Positions 9,548 to 15,092 of a DNA stretch of 15,092 bases are shown piece after piece. This DNA is from an uncultured Coriobacteriaceae bacterium (GTDB lineage Bacteria > Actinomycetota > Coriobacteriia > Coriobacteriales > Atopobiaceae). The notes beneath the pieces are model-generated. The model saw only the letters and a list, made by a program, of their open reading frames with translations. It was not told the origin of the DNA and ran no database searches. A program made the translations under genes and the position numbers. Where the stretch lies: contig CACXZL010000013.1 in NCBI GenBank assembly GCA_902772085.1, forward strand, positions 1 through 15,092, read 5' to 3'. The number at the start of each line of letters is the position of its first letter. The first letter of the stretch is position 1.

Positions 9548-9554
9548 CCCCTCC
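9548..9554 (-). promoter_or_regulatory. Ribosome-binding site that fixes a GTG start
   Basis: The minus strand reads GGAGGGG, then CCACC, then GTG at 9542-9540. This near-ideal Shine-Dalgarno 5 nt from the GTG argues against the in-frame upstream ATG codons at 9587/9584. It places the twin-arginine motif at residues 14-20, as expected of a Tat signal peptide. Confidence 0.75.
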
Positions 9555-9599
9555 ATAGTCCCTCGCATGCAGGCACGACAGCATCATTCACCGCACGAT

Positions 9600-9638
9600 A
9601 GCTTATATTGTATGAACACAAGATTAAGTGCAGTGTAA
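9600..9638 (-). promoter_or_regulatory. Weak candidate promoter for the two-gene surface-protein unit
   Basis: The 225-nt gap upstream of the LPxTG gene (9543-9767) has an AT-richer patch here. On the minus strand it offers TTACAC (9638-9633), TTAATC (9627-9622), TACAAT (9612-9607) and TAAGCT (9605-9600). TTACAC to TACAAT has a 20-nt spacer, which is long; TTAATC to TAAGCT has 16 nt but poorer matches. No pairing is convincing, but this is the only promoter-like stretch in the gap. A 10-bp perfect palindrome, GCACGCGTGC, lies just upstream at 9652-9661. Confidence 0.25.
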
Positions 9639-9761
9639 CACAGCTTTACATGCACGCGTGCTCACACATGTCGACCCAATCGGTTCGCGCAACTACTACT
9701 CGCGTGCTATCGCGCGCCCTACCGTTCCGCGTATGTATGGCAGAAGGGACAAGCCCCAATG

Positions 9762-9791
9762 GCCACTCTAGCGTCGGGCCTTGAGAGTGGC
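9762..9791 (-). other. Inverted repeat across the glycosyltransferase stop codon
   Basis: GCCACTCT (9762-9769) and AGAGTGGC (9784-9791) form a perfect 8-bp stem around a 14-nt loop; the TAG stop (9770-9768) sits at the stem edge. On the transcribed strand no run of T follows, so it does not qualify as an intrinsic terminator. It could still protect the 3' end of the mRNA. Confidence 0.3.
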
Positions 9792-10862
9792 AAAAATGCG
9801 CGTGTTATGCGCTTTCACAAATGAAATGAAGCGCCCTTCGCGATAGGCTAGACGGGCGTTTCTTGAGCGTATGGGCACCAGCATCGCCTTCATCATCTTG
9901 GAGCGAGGACGAGCGAGAGAAACGGCAAGCTGCGCTCGATCGGAATTGATCATATGCGCAATGGCATCGATCTTTTCGTCCTCGGATAGATCGCAAGCGG
10001 GATTGCAGACGTTCTCGATGCAGCCCACAAGCCTTTCTATATAGCGCCTGTACACGACCTCCATGCTCGCAGGATCCCCGTCGAGTCCCCAATGATGATA
10101 GAGCTCGAGCATCCAGCCATGCTCCTCTTCGCGTTTCTCGTACATGTTTGGACGCCAGCGAGCGGTCTCGGATTCCTCACGCTGCCGGATAAAGTGGTAG
10201 TAGGCCTTTTCCGTTACTCCCACGCGCTCGACGTCGCGTATGTAGTCCAAGACAAAGGGGAAGTCATCCCAGAACGTGTTGCGAAAACGAATGCCTAGAC
10301 GCTCGATGCGCTCACGCAAAAAGAGCTTGTTCCATGGTGAATAAAAGAGGTTTTGATCAAACAACTGAGATGCAGCGACTCGGAAATCATGCTGCGTAGG
10401 ATACGTGGCGGAGGGCCTACTCTTTATCTCGCAAATATGCTCCTCGTCCCTACCGTAATAGGTGTCGATGTAGAATCCCGCAACCACGAGCTCCAAACGT
10501 TCTTTTTCCGCAAGCGCTACCATGTCCGCAAGCATGGCCGGTTCTGCCCAATCGTCCGCATCCATGAAGTGGACGTACTTGCCCCTCGCGTGGTCCAATG
10601 CAAGGTTGCGTGCTGCCGGCGCCCCTGAATTCTCTATATGAAAATCAACTATACGTAAGTCGTGGCGCGTGTATTGTTGGATTATCTTACCCGTGCGATC
10701 GGTAGACCCGTCATTGACCACCAGCAGCTCATAATCGGTAAACGTTTGACGCTGAACGCTCTCAATAGCCCGAGCGATATATCCCTCGACGTTATACGCC
10801 GGGATAATCACTGAAACCATGGGGTAACTGTGTGAGCCAAGTGGCATGTCCGCGCTGTCCAT
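9768..10862 (-). CDS. Family 2 (GT-A) glycosyltransferase
   Basis: 364 residues from the ATG at 10862. The N-terminal half is a canonical GT-A domain of glycosyltransferase family 2, which transfers sugars from nucleotide-diphospho donors to glycan or lipid acceptors at the inner face of the membrane. Visible motifs are VSVIIPAYN (16-24), VVNDGSTDRT (48-57), NSGAPAARN (78-86) and the metal-binding FMDADDW (99-105). SPWNKLFLRERI (175-186) follows. WDD at 198-200 stands where many relatives have ED. No transmembrane helix is evident. The start is uncertain: the frame is open upstream to an ATG at 10988, which would overlap the transporter gene by 29 nt, and ATG codons at 10940 and 10820 are also possible. 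None has a strong ribosome-binding site. 10862 was chosen because family members normally begin 5-20 residues before VSVIIPAYN. The acceptor cannot be told; wall polymer, exopolysaccharide and surface-protein glycan are all open. Confidence 0.88.
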   Translation of the reverse strand: MDSADMPLGSHSYPMVSVIIPAYNVEGYIARAIESVQRQTFTDYELLVVNDGSTDRTGKIIQQYTRHDLRIVDFHIENSGAPAARNLALDHARGKYVHFMDADDWAEPAMLADMVALAEKERLELVVAGFYIDTYYGRDEEHICEIKSRPSATYPTQHDFRVAASQLFDQNLFYSPWNKLFLRERIERLGIRFRNTFWDDFPFVLDYIRDVERVGVTEKAYYHFIRQREESETARWRPNMYEKREEEHGWMLELYHHWGLDGDPASMEVVYRRYIERLVGCIENVCNPACDLSEDEKIDAIAHMINSDRAQLAVSLARPRSKMMKAMLVPIRSRNARLAYREGRFISFVKAHNTRIFATLKARR

Positions 10863-10959
10863 CCGTCGCCGTGGGTAATCAAACACACTTAAGATAGCAG
10901 CCCTTTCACATTCGCGTGTAGAGAGACCGTGAAGGCACATATTTTCCGTAGCAAGTGCC

Positions 10960-11916
10960 CTAAAAAACCACTCCAAGAGCTGTGGCAAGCATGCCGAAGA
11001 GAACTCCCACCACGTAGATGAAAGCGGCTATGATGACGTTCTGGCGCATATCGGCATTTGTACGGAAGAGCACCAGAAGACCCATACCACCTGAGACGAG
11101 CAGGCCAGAGAGCATGGGACCTGCAGCCAACGTACCCTCCAGATAGAGCTCGGCTATGGCTACGCTTGCCCCGCAGTTGGGAATGAGGCCTATGAGCGCC
11201 GCAAGAAACGATGCCAGGACAGGCTGAGAGGTCAGAAACGATGCCAGCACGTCGTGGCCTATGCCCTCTATAACAAGGCCAAACGCAAAGGTGATGACAA
11301 AGATAAACGCCGTTACCTGCAATGTATGCGTCAGCGCACATCTCAAGATGCTTTTCCAGCGAGAACCCTGCTGGAAGTGCACATGGTCGTGCGCATGATC
11401 ATGCACACGAGAGTCCGAATGCGATGGCTCAGACTCGACTTCGATGTCTCCGCAGTGACAATGAGCCCGCTCGCAGAGCTCCCGTATGTGCGGGTGTCCA
11501 TCACCCGTGCGATGGAGGGCGCGCAAGACTGCATCCGCGGCAAAGCCAACGACGATTCCTATCACAACCTTTGTGACCACTATGGCTATGAGCGATCCCA
11601 CAGGTTTTTGATGCGCCAAGAATACCGGGATAAGCTCATCTGAAGTGGACAGAATCACCGCCACGAGCGTGCCGGCCGTTATAATTCTTCCTGCATAGAG
11701 CGTTCCCGCCATGGCGGATATGCCACACTGTGGCACCGCGCCCAAAAGACCGCCGACCGCGGGACCTGCTGCTCCCGCACTCCGAATGAGCTGCTCTGCC
11801 TTACCATTGGACGAATGCTCGATCGTCTCCATGACCAGATACGTAGCAAAAAGGAACGGAACAAGCGTCAGCGTATCTTTAATGCAGTCAAGAAGCACGT
11901 CAATAATTAAATCCAT
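10960..11916 (-). CDS. Putative multi-pass heavy-metal/manganese exporter with His-rich loop (ArsP_2-like)
   Basis: 318 residues from the ATG at 11916, or 321 from the ATG at 11925. AGAAGG lies 11 nt from the first and only 2 nt from the second, so 11916 is preferred. It is very hydrophobic, with two similar halves. The first carries GAVPQCGISAMAGTLYAG (about residues 59-76) and the second GLIPNCGASVAIAELYLEG (243-261), each followed by a hydrophobic helix pair. This is the layout of the putative 10-TM heavy-metal exporter family (ArsP_2, also annotated as arsenic efflux or putative manganese transporter). The halves are joined by a loop at about 135-181 with eleven His and three Cys (for example AHCHCGD and HDHAHDHVH), an evident metal-binding segment. 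Substrate cannot be fixed; Mn, Zn, Cu or arsenic compounds remain possible. It has its own candidate promoter and ends just before the glycosyltransferase. Confidence 0.82.
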   Translation of the reverse strand: MDLIIDVLLDCIKDTLTLVPFLFATYLVMETIEHSSNGKAEQLIRSAGAAGPAVGGLLGAVPQCGISAMAGTLYAGRIITAGTLVAVILSTSDELIPVFLAHQKPVGSLIAIVVTKVVIGIVVGFAADAVLRALHRTGDGHPHIRELCERAHCHCGDIEVESEPSHSDSRVHDHAHDHVHFQQGSRWKSILRCALTHTLQVTAFIFVITFAFGLVIEGIGHDVLASFLTSQPVLASFLAALIGLIPNCGASVAIAELYLEGTLAAGPMLSGLLVSGGMGLLVLFRTNADMRQNVIIAAFIYVVGVLFGMLATALGVVF

Positions 11917-11960
11917 ATAAACCATGACCTTCTGAATGGTGTATGCGATGAGTGCAGGTT

Positions 11961-11989
11961 ATGGTAGCGATATCGGTGTTGAATCGCAA
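11961..11989 (-). promoter_or_regulatory. Candidate promoter of the metal-exporter gene
   Basis: On the minus strand TTGCGA (11989-11984) and TACCAT (11966-11961) are separated by 17 nt; each matches the sigma-70-type consensus at 4 of 6 positions. Transcription would begin near 11954, leaving a leader of roughly 40 nt. The rest of the 224-nt gap to truA (11917-12140) shows no gene and no metal-riboswitch consensus that I can recognise. Confidence 0.35.
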
Positions 11990-12019
11990 TATATGAGCTT
12001 GGTTCGTGTTGAAATCAAC
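11976..12019 (-). promoter_or_regulatory. Operator-like repeats upstream of the metal exporter
   Basis: TTCAACAC occurs twice on the minus strand (11983-11976 and 12013-12006), exactly 30 bp apart, about three helical turns. The distal copy is part of a palindrome, GTTGA-N2-TCAAC (12008-12019). The proximal copy lies inside the spacer of the candidate promoter. This arrangement suits a metal-responsive repressor (Fur, MntR/DtxR or ArsR type), but it matches no specific box I can name. Confidence 0.3.
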
Positions 12020-12140
12020 GCACATGCAACCATACTGGCATCAAGCTCATCGGCTCTGCGAGACGGATGCTGCACAAGAGAGGCGTCACCAACGTGTCAT
12101 GTTGGGGCGATTTGCGCCTATTCTGCTAGTGTCGTTCGTT

Positions 12141-12965
12141 TTATACCCACGGGGTCAGAGCATCTGCAGGATATATGACGTTTGCAAATACGAGGCCCTG
12201 AGCCGGAGCCGTGGGACCAGCAGCACGTCGATCATGGGCGTGAAGAGCCTCACCAATCCAACCAATGTCCTTACGGCCTCTCCCGACCTCGACAAGAGAA
12301 CCTACGATAATGCGTACCATGTTGTGGAGAAACGCATTGCCTTCGACATCTATGGCAATGAGGTCTTCTCCCGCTTCGTTTATCTGCGCCACGTTTATCT
12401 TTACGATATGGCGACAAGTGGATCTCCCGTCTGCAATGAGCTTTTGGGCAGAGCTCACTTTGCAGAAGCTACGAAAGTCGTGCTCCCCAACTAATGCCTG
12501 CGCTGCCTCATGCATCGCGTCTGGATCCAACTCAGACCGCAACCACCATGCGTGATTCCATGCAAGGACCGGCTGCGCGTTTCCCATCGCTATCCGATAC
12601 CTGTATTCCCTGCTCTGTGCATCAAACCGAGCAGAAAACCCATCTCCGGCCGTATACAATCCGCGTATAGACAAGTCTTCTGGGGTCATAGCCATGAGCG
12701 ATCGCCAAAACCGACGAGGCTCACGGCCTTCGAGCTCTGTATGACACATAGGTACGCTAACGTACTGCGATAACGCAGAGACCCCCGCGTCAGTTCTTCC
12801 CGCACATGTGAGTTCGCAAGGTCTCCTAAGCAAGGTTTCCAATGCTCGTCGCATTTCCCCCTCGACCGTACGCTCGCCCTCCTGCTCAGCATATCCGCTG
12901 AACCTTGCTCCTCTATAGCCTATCTTGACCACAAGAGTCATTGGTTCGTCGTGCATATCGCTCAT
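12141..12965 (-). CDS. truA: tRNA pseudouridine(38-40) synthase TruA
   Basis: 274 residues, close to the usual 245-290. TruA converts uridines 38-40 of the tRNA anticodon arm to pseudouridine in the cytoplasm. The catalytic motif CAGRTDAGVSA is present at 54-64 with the nucleophile D59. Also seen are the N-terminal IGYRGARFSGYA (15-26), the FSARFDAQSREYRYRI segment and the C-terminal HNMVRIIVGSLVEVGRG. The start at 12965 has GGAAGG 6 nt upstream; in-frame ATG codons at residues 4 and 9 lack one. It stands in its common place after rplQ, but an intrinsic terminator occupies the 77-nt gap, so its expression depends on read-through or a promoter I cannot identify. Confidence 0.97.
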   Translation of the reverse strand: MSDMHDEPMTLVVKIGYRGARFSGYAEQEGERTVEGEMRRALETLLRRPCELTCAGRTDAGVSALSQYVSVPMCHTELEGREPRRFWRSLMAMTPEDLSIRGLYTAGDGFSARFDAQSREYRYRIAMGNAQPVLAWNHAWWLRSELDPDAMHEAAQALVGEHDFRSFCKVSSAQKLIADGRSTCRHIVKINVAQINEAGEDLIAIDVEGNAFLHNMVRIIVGSLVEVGRGRKDIGWIGEALHAHDRRAAGPTAPAQGLVFANVIYPADALTPWV

Positions 12966-12980
12966 AGGTGCCCTTCCATC

Positions 12981-13014
12981 AAAAAAGGGACGCGCTCAGA
13001 GAACGCATCCCTTT
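12981..13014 (-). terminator. Rho-independent terminator after rplQ
   Basis: The transcript forms an 11-bp stem (AAAGGGAUGCG with CGCGUCCCUUU, one G-U pair) around a 9-nt loop, ending in a run of six U. Its U-tract ends only 15 nt before the truA start codon, with the truA ribosome-binding site in between. It closes the ribosomal protein/alpha operon, fully or partially. Confidence 0.88.
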
Positions 13015-13042
13015 ACATTACACGTGATAGCTGAGATGTGGC

Positions 13043-13450
13043 TTACTCTTCTACCTTGGTAACAGCGGGAGCAGCTTTGGGCTGTACCGGCTCGTTAACG
13101 AGCTCAATGATTACAACCTCGGCATTGTCACCCTTACGACGACCAAGCTTCATAATGCGCGTATAGCCACCGTTGCGATCAGCCCACATGCCTTGCGCAG
13201 CCTTATCAAATACCTCGCGAACAATCTCCTTGTCGCCAACCTTTGCTATTGCCAGACGACGACTTGCAAGATCACCCTTCTTCGCCCACGTGATAACTCG
13301 ATCCACATCGGGACGAATTGCCTTCGCGCGTGATTCAAGGGTCTTAATGCGATCATTCAACAAAAGGGCACCTACAAGGCTCTTCTTCATCGCCTTGGTA
13401 TGGCTCGCATCAGTGCCGAGCTTCATTCCCCTTTTCTTTTTGTGCCTCAT
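13043..13450 (-). CDS. rplQ: 50S ribosomal protein L17
   Basis: 135 residues. L17 is a large-subunit protein that binds 23S rRNA near the exit tunnel region. The N-terminus MRHKKKRGMKLGTDASHTKA, the following KSLVGALLLNDRIKTLESRA and the C-terminal GGYTRIMKLGRRKGDNAEVV are standard for the family. The last 18 or so residues (PVQPKAAPAVTKVEE) form an Ala/Pro/Lys tail, common in actinobacterial L17. AGGAG precedes the ATG by 8 nt. The gene starts 33 nt after rpoA and is followed by the intrinsic terminator. Confidence 0.98.
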   Translation of the reverse strand: MRHKKKRGMKLGTDASHTKAMKKSLVGALLLNDRIKTLESRAKAIRPDVDRVITWAKKGDLASRRLAIAKVGDKEIVREVFDKAAQGMWADRNGGYTRIMKLGRRKGDNAEVVIIELVNEPVQPKAAPAVTKVEE

Positions 13451-13483
13451 GTTCTTGCTCCTATGCGATGCTCAAGAGACGTC

Positions 13484-14425
13484 TTATGCCTTGAGGCCGA
13501 GACCCATGGTCTCGAGCTTGTCTTTGACTTCCTCGATGGACTTGACGCCAAAGTTGCGAATATTTAGCAGGTCGTTCTCAGAGAACTCGACGAGTTGACG
13601 AACCGAGTGAATCCCCGCACGCTTCAGACAGTTATAAGAACGAACCGAAAGATCCAAGTCCTCAATCTGCTTGTCGAGCTCGCTGTTGTCCTCTTCGGTG
13701 CCAACAGCAAAGATAGACGGCTCCTCTGCGGGCTCCTCTTCATCAGCCAAGCCCATGAAAGCCGTCATGTGCTGGTTGATAATATTTGCTGCCTCTACTA
13801 CAGCCTCGCGCACCGCAACAGAACCGTTTGTCTCGACCTCAAGGACAAGACGATCATAGTCCGTATGCTGTCCTACACGACAAGGCTCAACGGACTTTGC
13901 GCAGCGACGTACAGGCGAATAGAGCGAGTCTACGTTTATAAGACCGATGGGATCATTGGGGTTTTTGTTGTCATCACCCGACACATAACCACGACCCACG
14001 CCGATGCGCATCTCCATGACGAGATGCGCACCCTCGTCTAACGTGCAGATGAGGTGCTCCGGATTTACTAGCTCAAACTCAGCCGGAACATTGAAGTCCC
14101 CGCCCGTTACGCGGGCAGGTCCCTCGATATTTATCCTAGCAGTTGCCGTATCGCCCGTTCCCATAGAGCGGAAGACCAGCCCCTTGACATTGAGAACGAT
14201 GTCCGTCACGTCCTCGTAAACACCAGGAATAGTCGTGAACTCATGCTGCACCCCATCAATCTGGATTGCCTGCACCGCAGCGCCCTCGAGCGATGAGAGC
14301 AGCACGCGGCGGAGTGAGTTTCCAAGCGTGTCACCATAACCGCGCTCAAGCGGCTCCGCAGTCACACGAGCCAAGGTCTCGCTTATCTCTTCCACCGACA
14401 CTTGCGGTCGGATGAATTCGGACAT
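13484..14425 (-). CDS. rpoA: DNA-directed RNA polymerase subunit alpha
   Basis: 313 residues, normal length. Alpha dimerises to scaffold RNA polymerase assembly, and its C-terminal domain contacts UP elements and activators. The N-terminal domain shows ERGYGDTLGNSLRRVLLSSL (27-46), the dimerisation and assembly core, and GVGRGYVSGDDNKN (142-155). An acidic linker spans about 228-250. The C-terminal domain has LDLSVRSYNCLKRAGI (257-272), with R262 matching the DNA-contacting R265 of E. coli, and NFGVKSIEEVKDKL. The ATG at 14425 is chosen over an in-frame TTG at 14437 because GGAGG lies 5 nt before the ATG. It follows rpsD by 27 nt in the same operon. Confidence 0.98.
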   Translation of the reverse strand: MSEFIRPQVSVEEISETLARVTAEPLERGYGDTLGNSLRRVLLSSLEGAAVQAIQIDGVQHEFTTIPGVYEDVTDIVLNVKGLVFRSMGTGDTATARINIEGPARVTGGDFNVPAEFELVNPEHLICTLDEGAHLVMEMRIGVGRGYVSGDDNKNPNDPIGLINVDSLYSPVRRCAKSVEPCRVGQHTDYDRLVLEVETNGSVAVREAVVEAANIINQHMTAFMGLADEEEPAEEPSIFAVGTEEDNSELDKQIEDLDLSVRSYNCLKRAGIHSVRQLVEFSENDLLNIRNFGVKSIEEVKDKLETMGLGLKA

Positions 14426-14430
14426 GTATA

Positions 14431-14435
14431 CCTCC
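14431..14435 (-). promoter_or_regulatory. Ribosome-binding site fixing the rpoA start
   Basis: GGAGG, then TATAC, then ATG at 14425 on the minus strand. The motif overlaps the codons after the TTG at 14437, so that upstream TTG cannot be the start served by it. Confidence 0.75.
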
Positions 14436-14452
14436 AACCAAAATGCAGGCTA

Positions 14453-15046
14453 CTACTTGGAGTAGAGCTCGACGATAAGCTGTGCGTCTAGTTCCAGGTC
14501 AATCTGATCACGCGAGGGAAGCTGCAACACGGTACCCTGCAGCTTATCGATGTCGACCTCAAGCCAACCAGGCACCGTCGTGGACTCGGACTTAATCAGG
14601 GCCTCCTTAATGGGAAGCAAGTCCTTGTACTTCGAAGCTACAGAAATCTTATCTCCTGCCTTGACCTGATAAGAAGGAATGTCGACGCGCTTGCCATTGA
14701 CCTGAATGTGGCCATGACGAACAGTCTGACGAGCCTCCTTGCGAGTACGCGCAAAGCCCAGACGGAAGACCACGTTATCCAAACGCGACTCAAGAATCAT
14801 CATCAGGTTGTCACCCGTGATGCCTTCAATCTTGAGAGCCTTGTCGTAATAACCACGGAACTGCTTCTCAAGAACGCCATAGATGAACTTGGCCTTCTGC
14901 TTCTCACGAAGCTGCATACCATACTCGCTCTCCTGGCGACGACGGCGACGAGCTTCGCGCTTCGATTCTTTGTTTATTCCCATCACGATGGGATCGATGC
15001 CGAGCTGACGGCACCGCTTGAGGACAGGGGTCCTATCAACAGCCAT
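14453..15046 (-). CDS. rpsD: 30S ribosomal protein S4
   Basis: 197 residues, close to the usual 200-210. S4 is a primary 16S rRNA-binding protein that nucleates assembly of the 30S body and often autoregulates its operon. The ESEYGMQLREKQKAKFIYG (39-57) block, the KQFRGYYDKA segment and the S4 RNA-binding domain (about 88-150, with RLDNVVFRLGFARTRKEARQ and HGHIQVNGKRVDIPS) are all clear. The N-terminal zinc-binding cysteines of some S4 proteins are absent; only one Cys (12) remains, so this is a Zn-independent form. GGAAGG lies 9 nt before the ATG, and the gene begins 19 nt after the rpsK stop. Confidence 0.98.
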   Translation of the reverse strand: MAVDRTPVLKRCRQLGIDPIVMGINKESKREARRRRRQESEYGMQLREKQKAKFIYGVLEKQFRGYYDKALKIEGITGDNLMMILESRLDNVVFRLGFARTRKEARQTVRHGHIQVNGKRVDIPSYQVKAGDKISVASKYKDLLPIKEALIKSESTTVPGWLEVDIDKLQGTVLQLPSRDQIDLELDAQLIVELYSK

Positions 15047-15065
15047 GTCTTCTGCCCTTCCTTAC

Positions 15066-15092
15066 CTATACTCGACGACGCTTGACCGGACG
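15066..15092 (-). CDS. rpsK: 30S ribosomal protein S11, last eight residues only
   Basis: The window edge cuts this gene. The last codons on the minus strand read RPVKRRRV and then TAG (15068-15066). This is the hallmark basic C-terminus of S11, which sits on the platform of the 30S subunit. Position directly upstream of rpsD agrees with the conserved rpsM-rpsK-rpsD-rpoA-rplQ order. Confidence 0.88.
   Translation of the reverse strand, partial: RPVKRRRV

Noticed and set aside
9652..9661. Perfect 10-bp palindrome GCACGCGTGC as an operator
   Set aside because: A single short palindrome of alternating purine/pyrimidine type can arise by chance; no second copy or clear promoter overlap was seen.
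9762..9791. Intrinsic terminator after the glycosyltransferase
   Set aside because: The 8-bp inverted repeat is real, but no T-run follows on the transcribed strand and the repeat includes the end of the coding region; kept only as an inverted repeat.
11917..12140. Possible yybP-ykoY manganese riboswitch before the exporter
   Set aside because: The conserved loop sequences of that riboswitch, as I know them, are not visible, and the leader from the likely promoter would be only about 40 nt.

Overview
The window looks like a chromosomal segment from an anaerobic actinobacterium, most likely class Coriobacteriia (the Olsenella/Atopobium/Collinsella/Eggerthella assemblage). This rests on the classic rpsK-rpsD-rpoA-rplQ-truA gene order, the sequence style of RpoA and S4, a Tat-exported surface protein with an LPxTG sorting signal, and medium G+C. 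The class is an inference; genus cannot be settled from the sequence alone. Every gene is on the minus strand, so transcription runs from high to low coordinates.

Right end (about 12.1-15.1 kb) is core information processing. It holds the last codons of rpsK (S11), then rpsD (S4), rpoA (RNA polymerase alpha) and rplQ (L17) with short gaps and good ribosome-binding sites. A strong intrinsic terminator follows, and truA (tRNA pseudouridine synthase) starts directly after it.

Middle (about 9.8-12.1 kb) carries two accessory genes. One is an internally duplicated membrane transporter with a very His/Cys-rich central loop, probably a heavy-metal or manganese exporter. It has a candidate promoter and operator-like repeats upstream. 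Just downstream of it is a family 2 glycosyltransferase with a GT-A fold.

Left two thirds (1-9.5 kb) is a two-gene cell-surface unit. The first gene encodes a 1571-residue protein with a twin-arginine signal peptide and a C-terminal LPTTG sortase signal. Only 39 nt downstream begins a second giant protein with a Sec signal peptide. Its single open frame runs from 4787 off the left edge (at least 1595 codons). It contains two right-handed beta-helix-like domains, a glycine-rich AGIG repeat domain with a 29-residue period, two InlB-type repeats, a Cys/His cluster and the start of another beta domain. Because its stop lies outside the window, this frame is easily missed, and the several-hundred-base open frames on the plus strand here are shadows. 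The spacing suggests both giants are made from one transcript and work together at the envelope, for example in adhesion or glycan binding; the exact function is not known.
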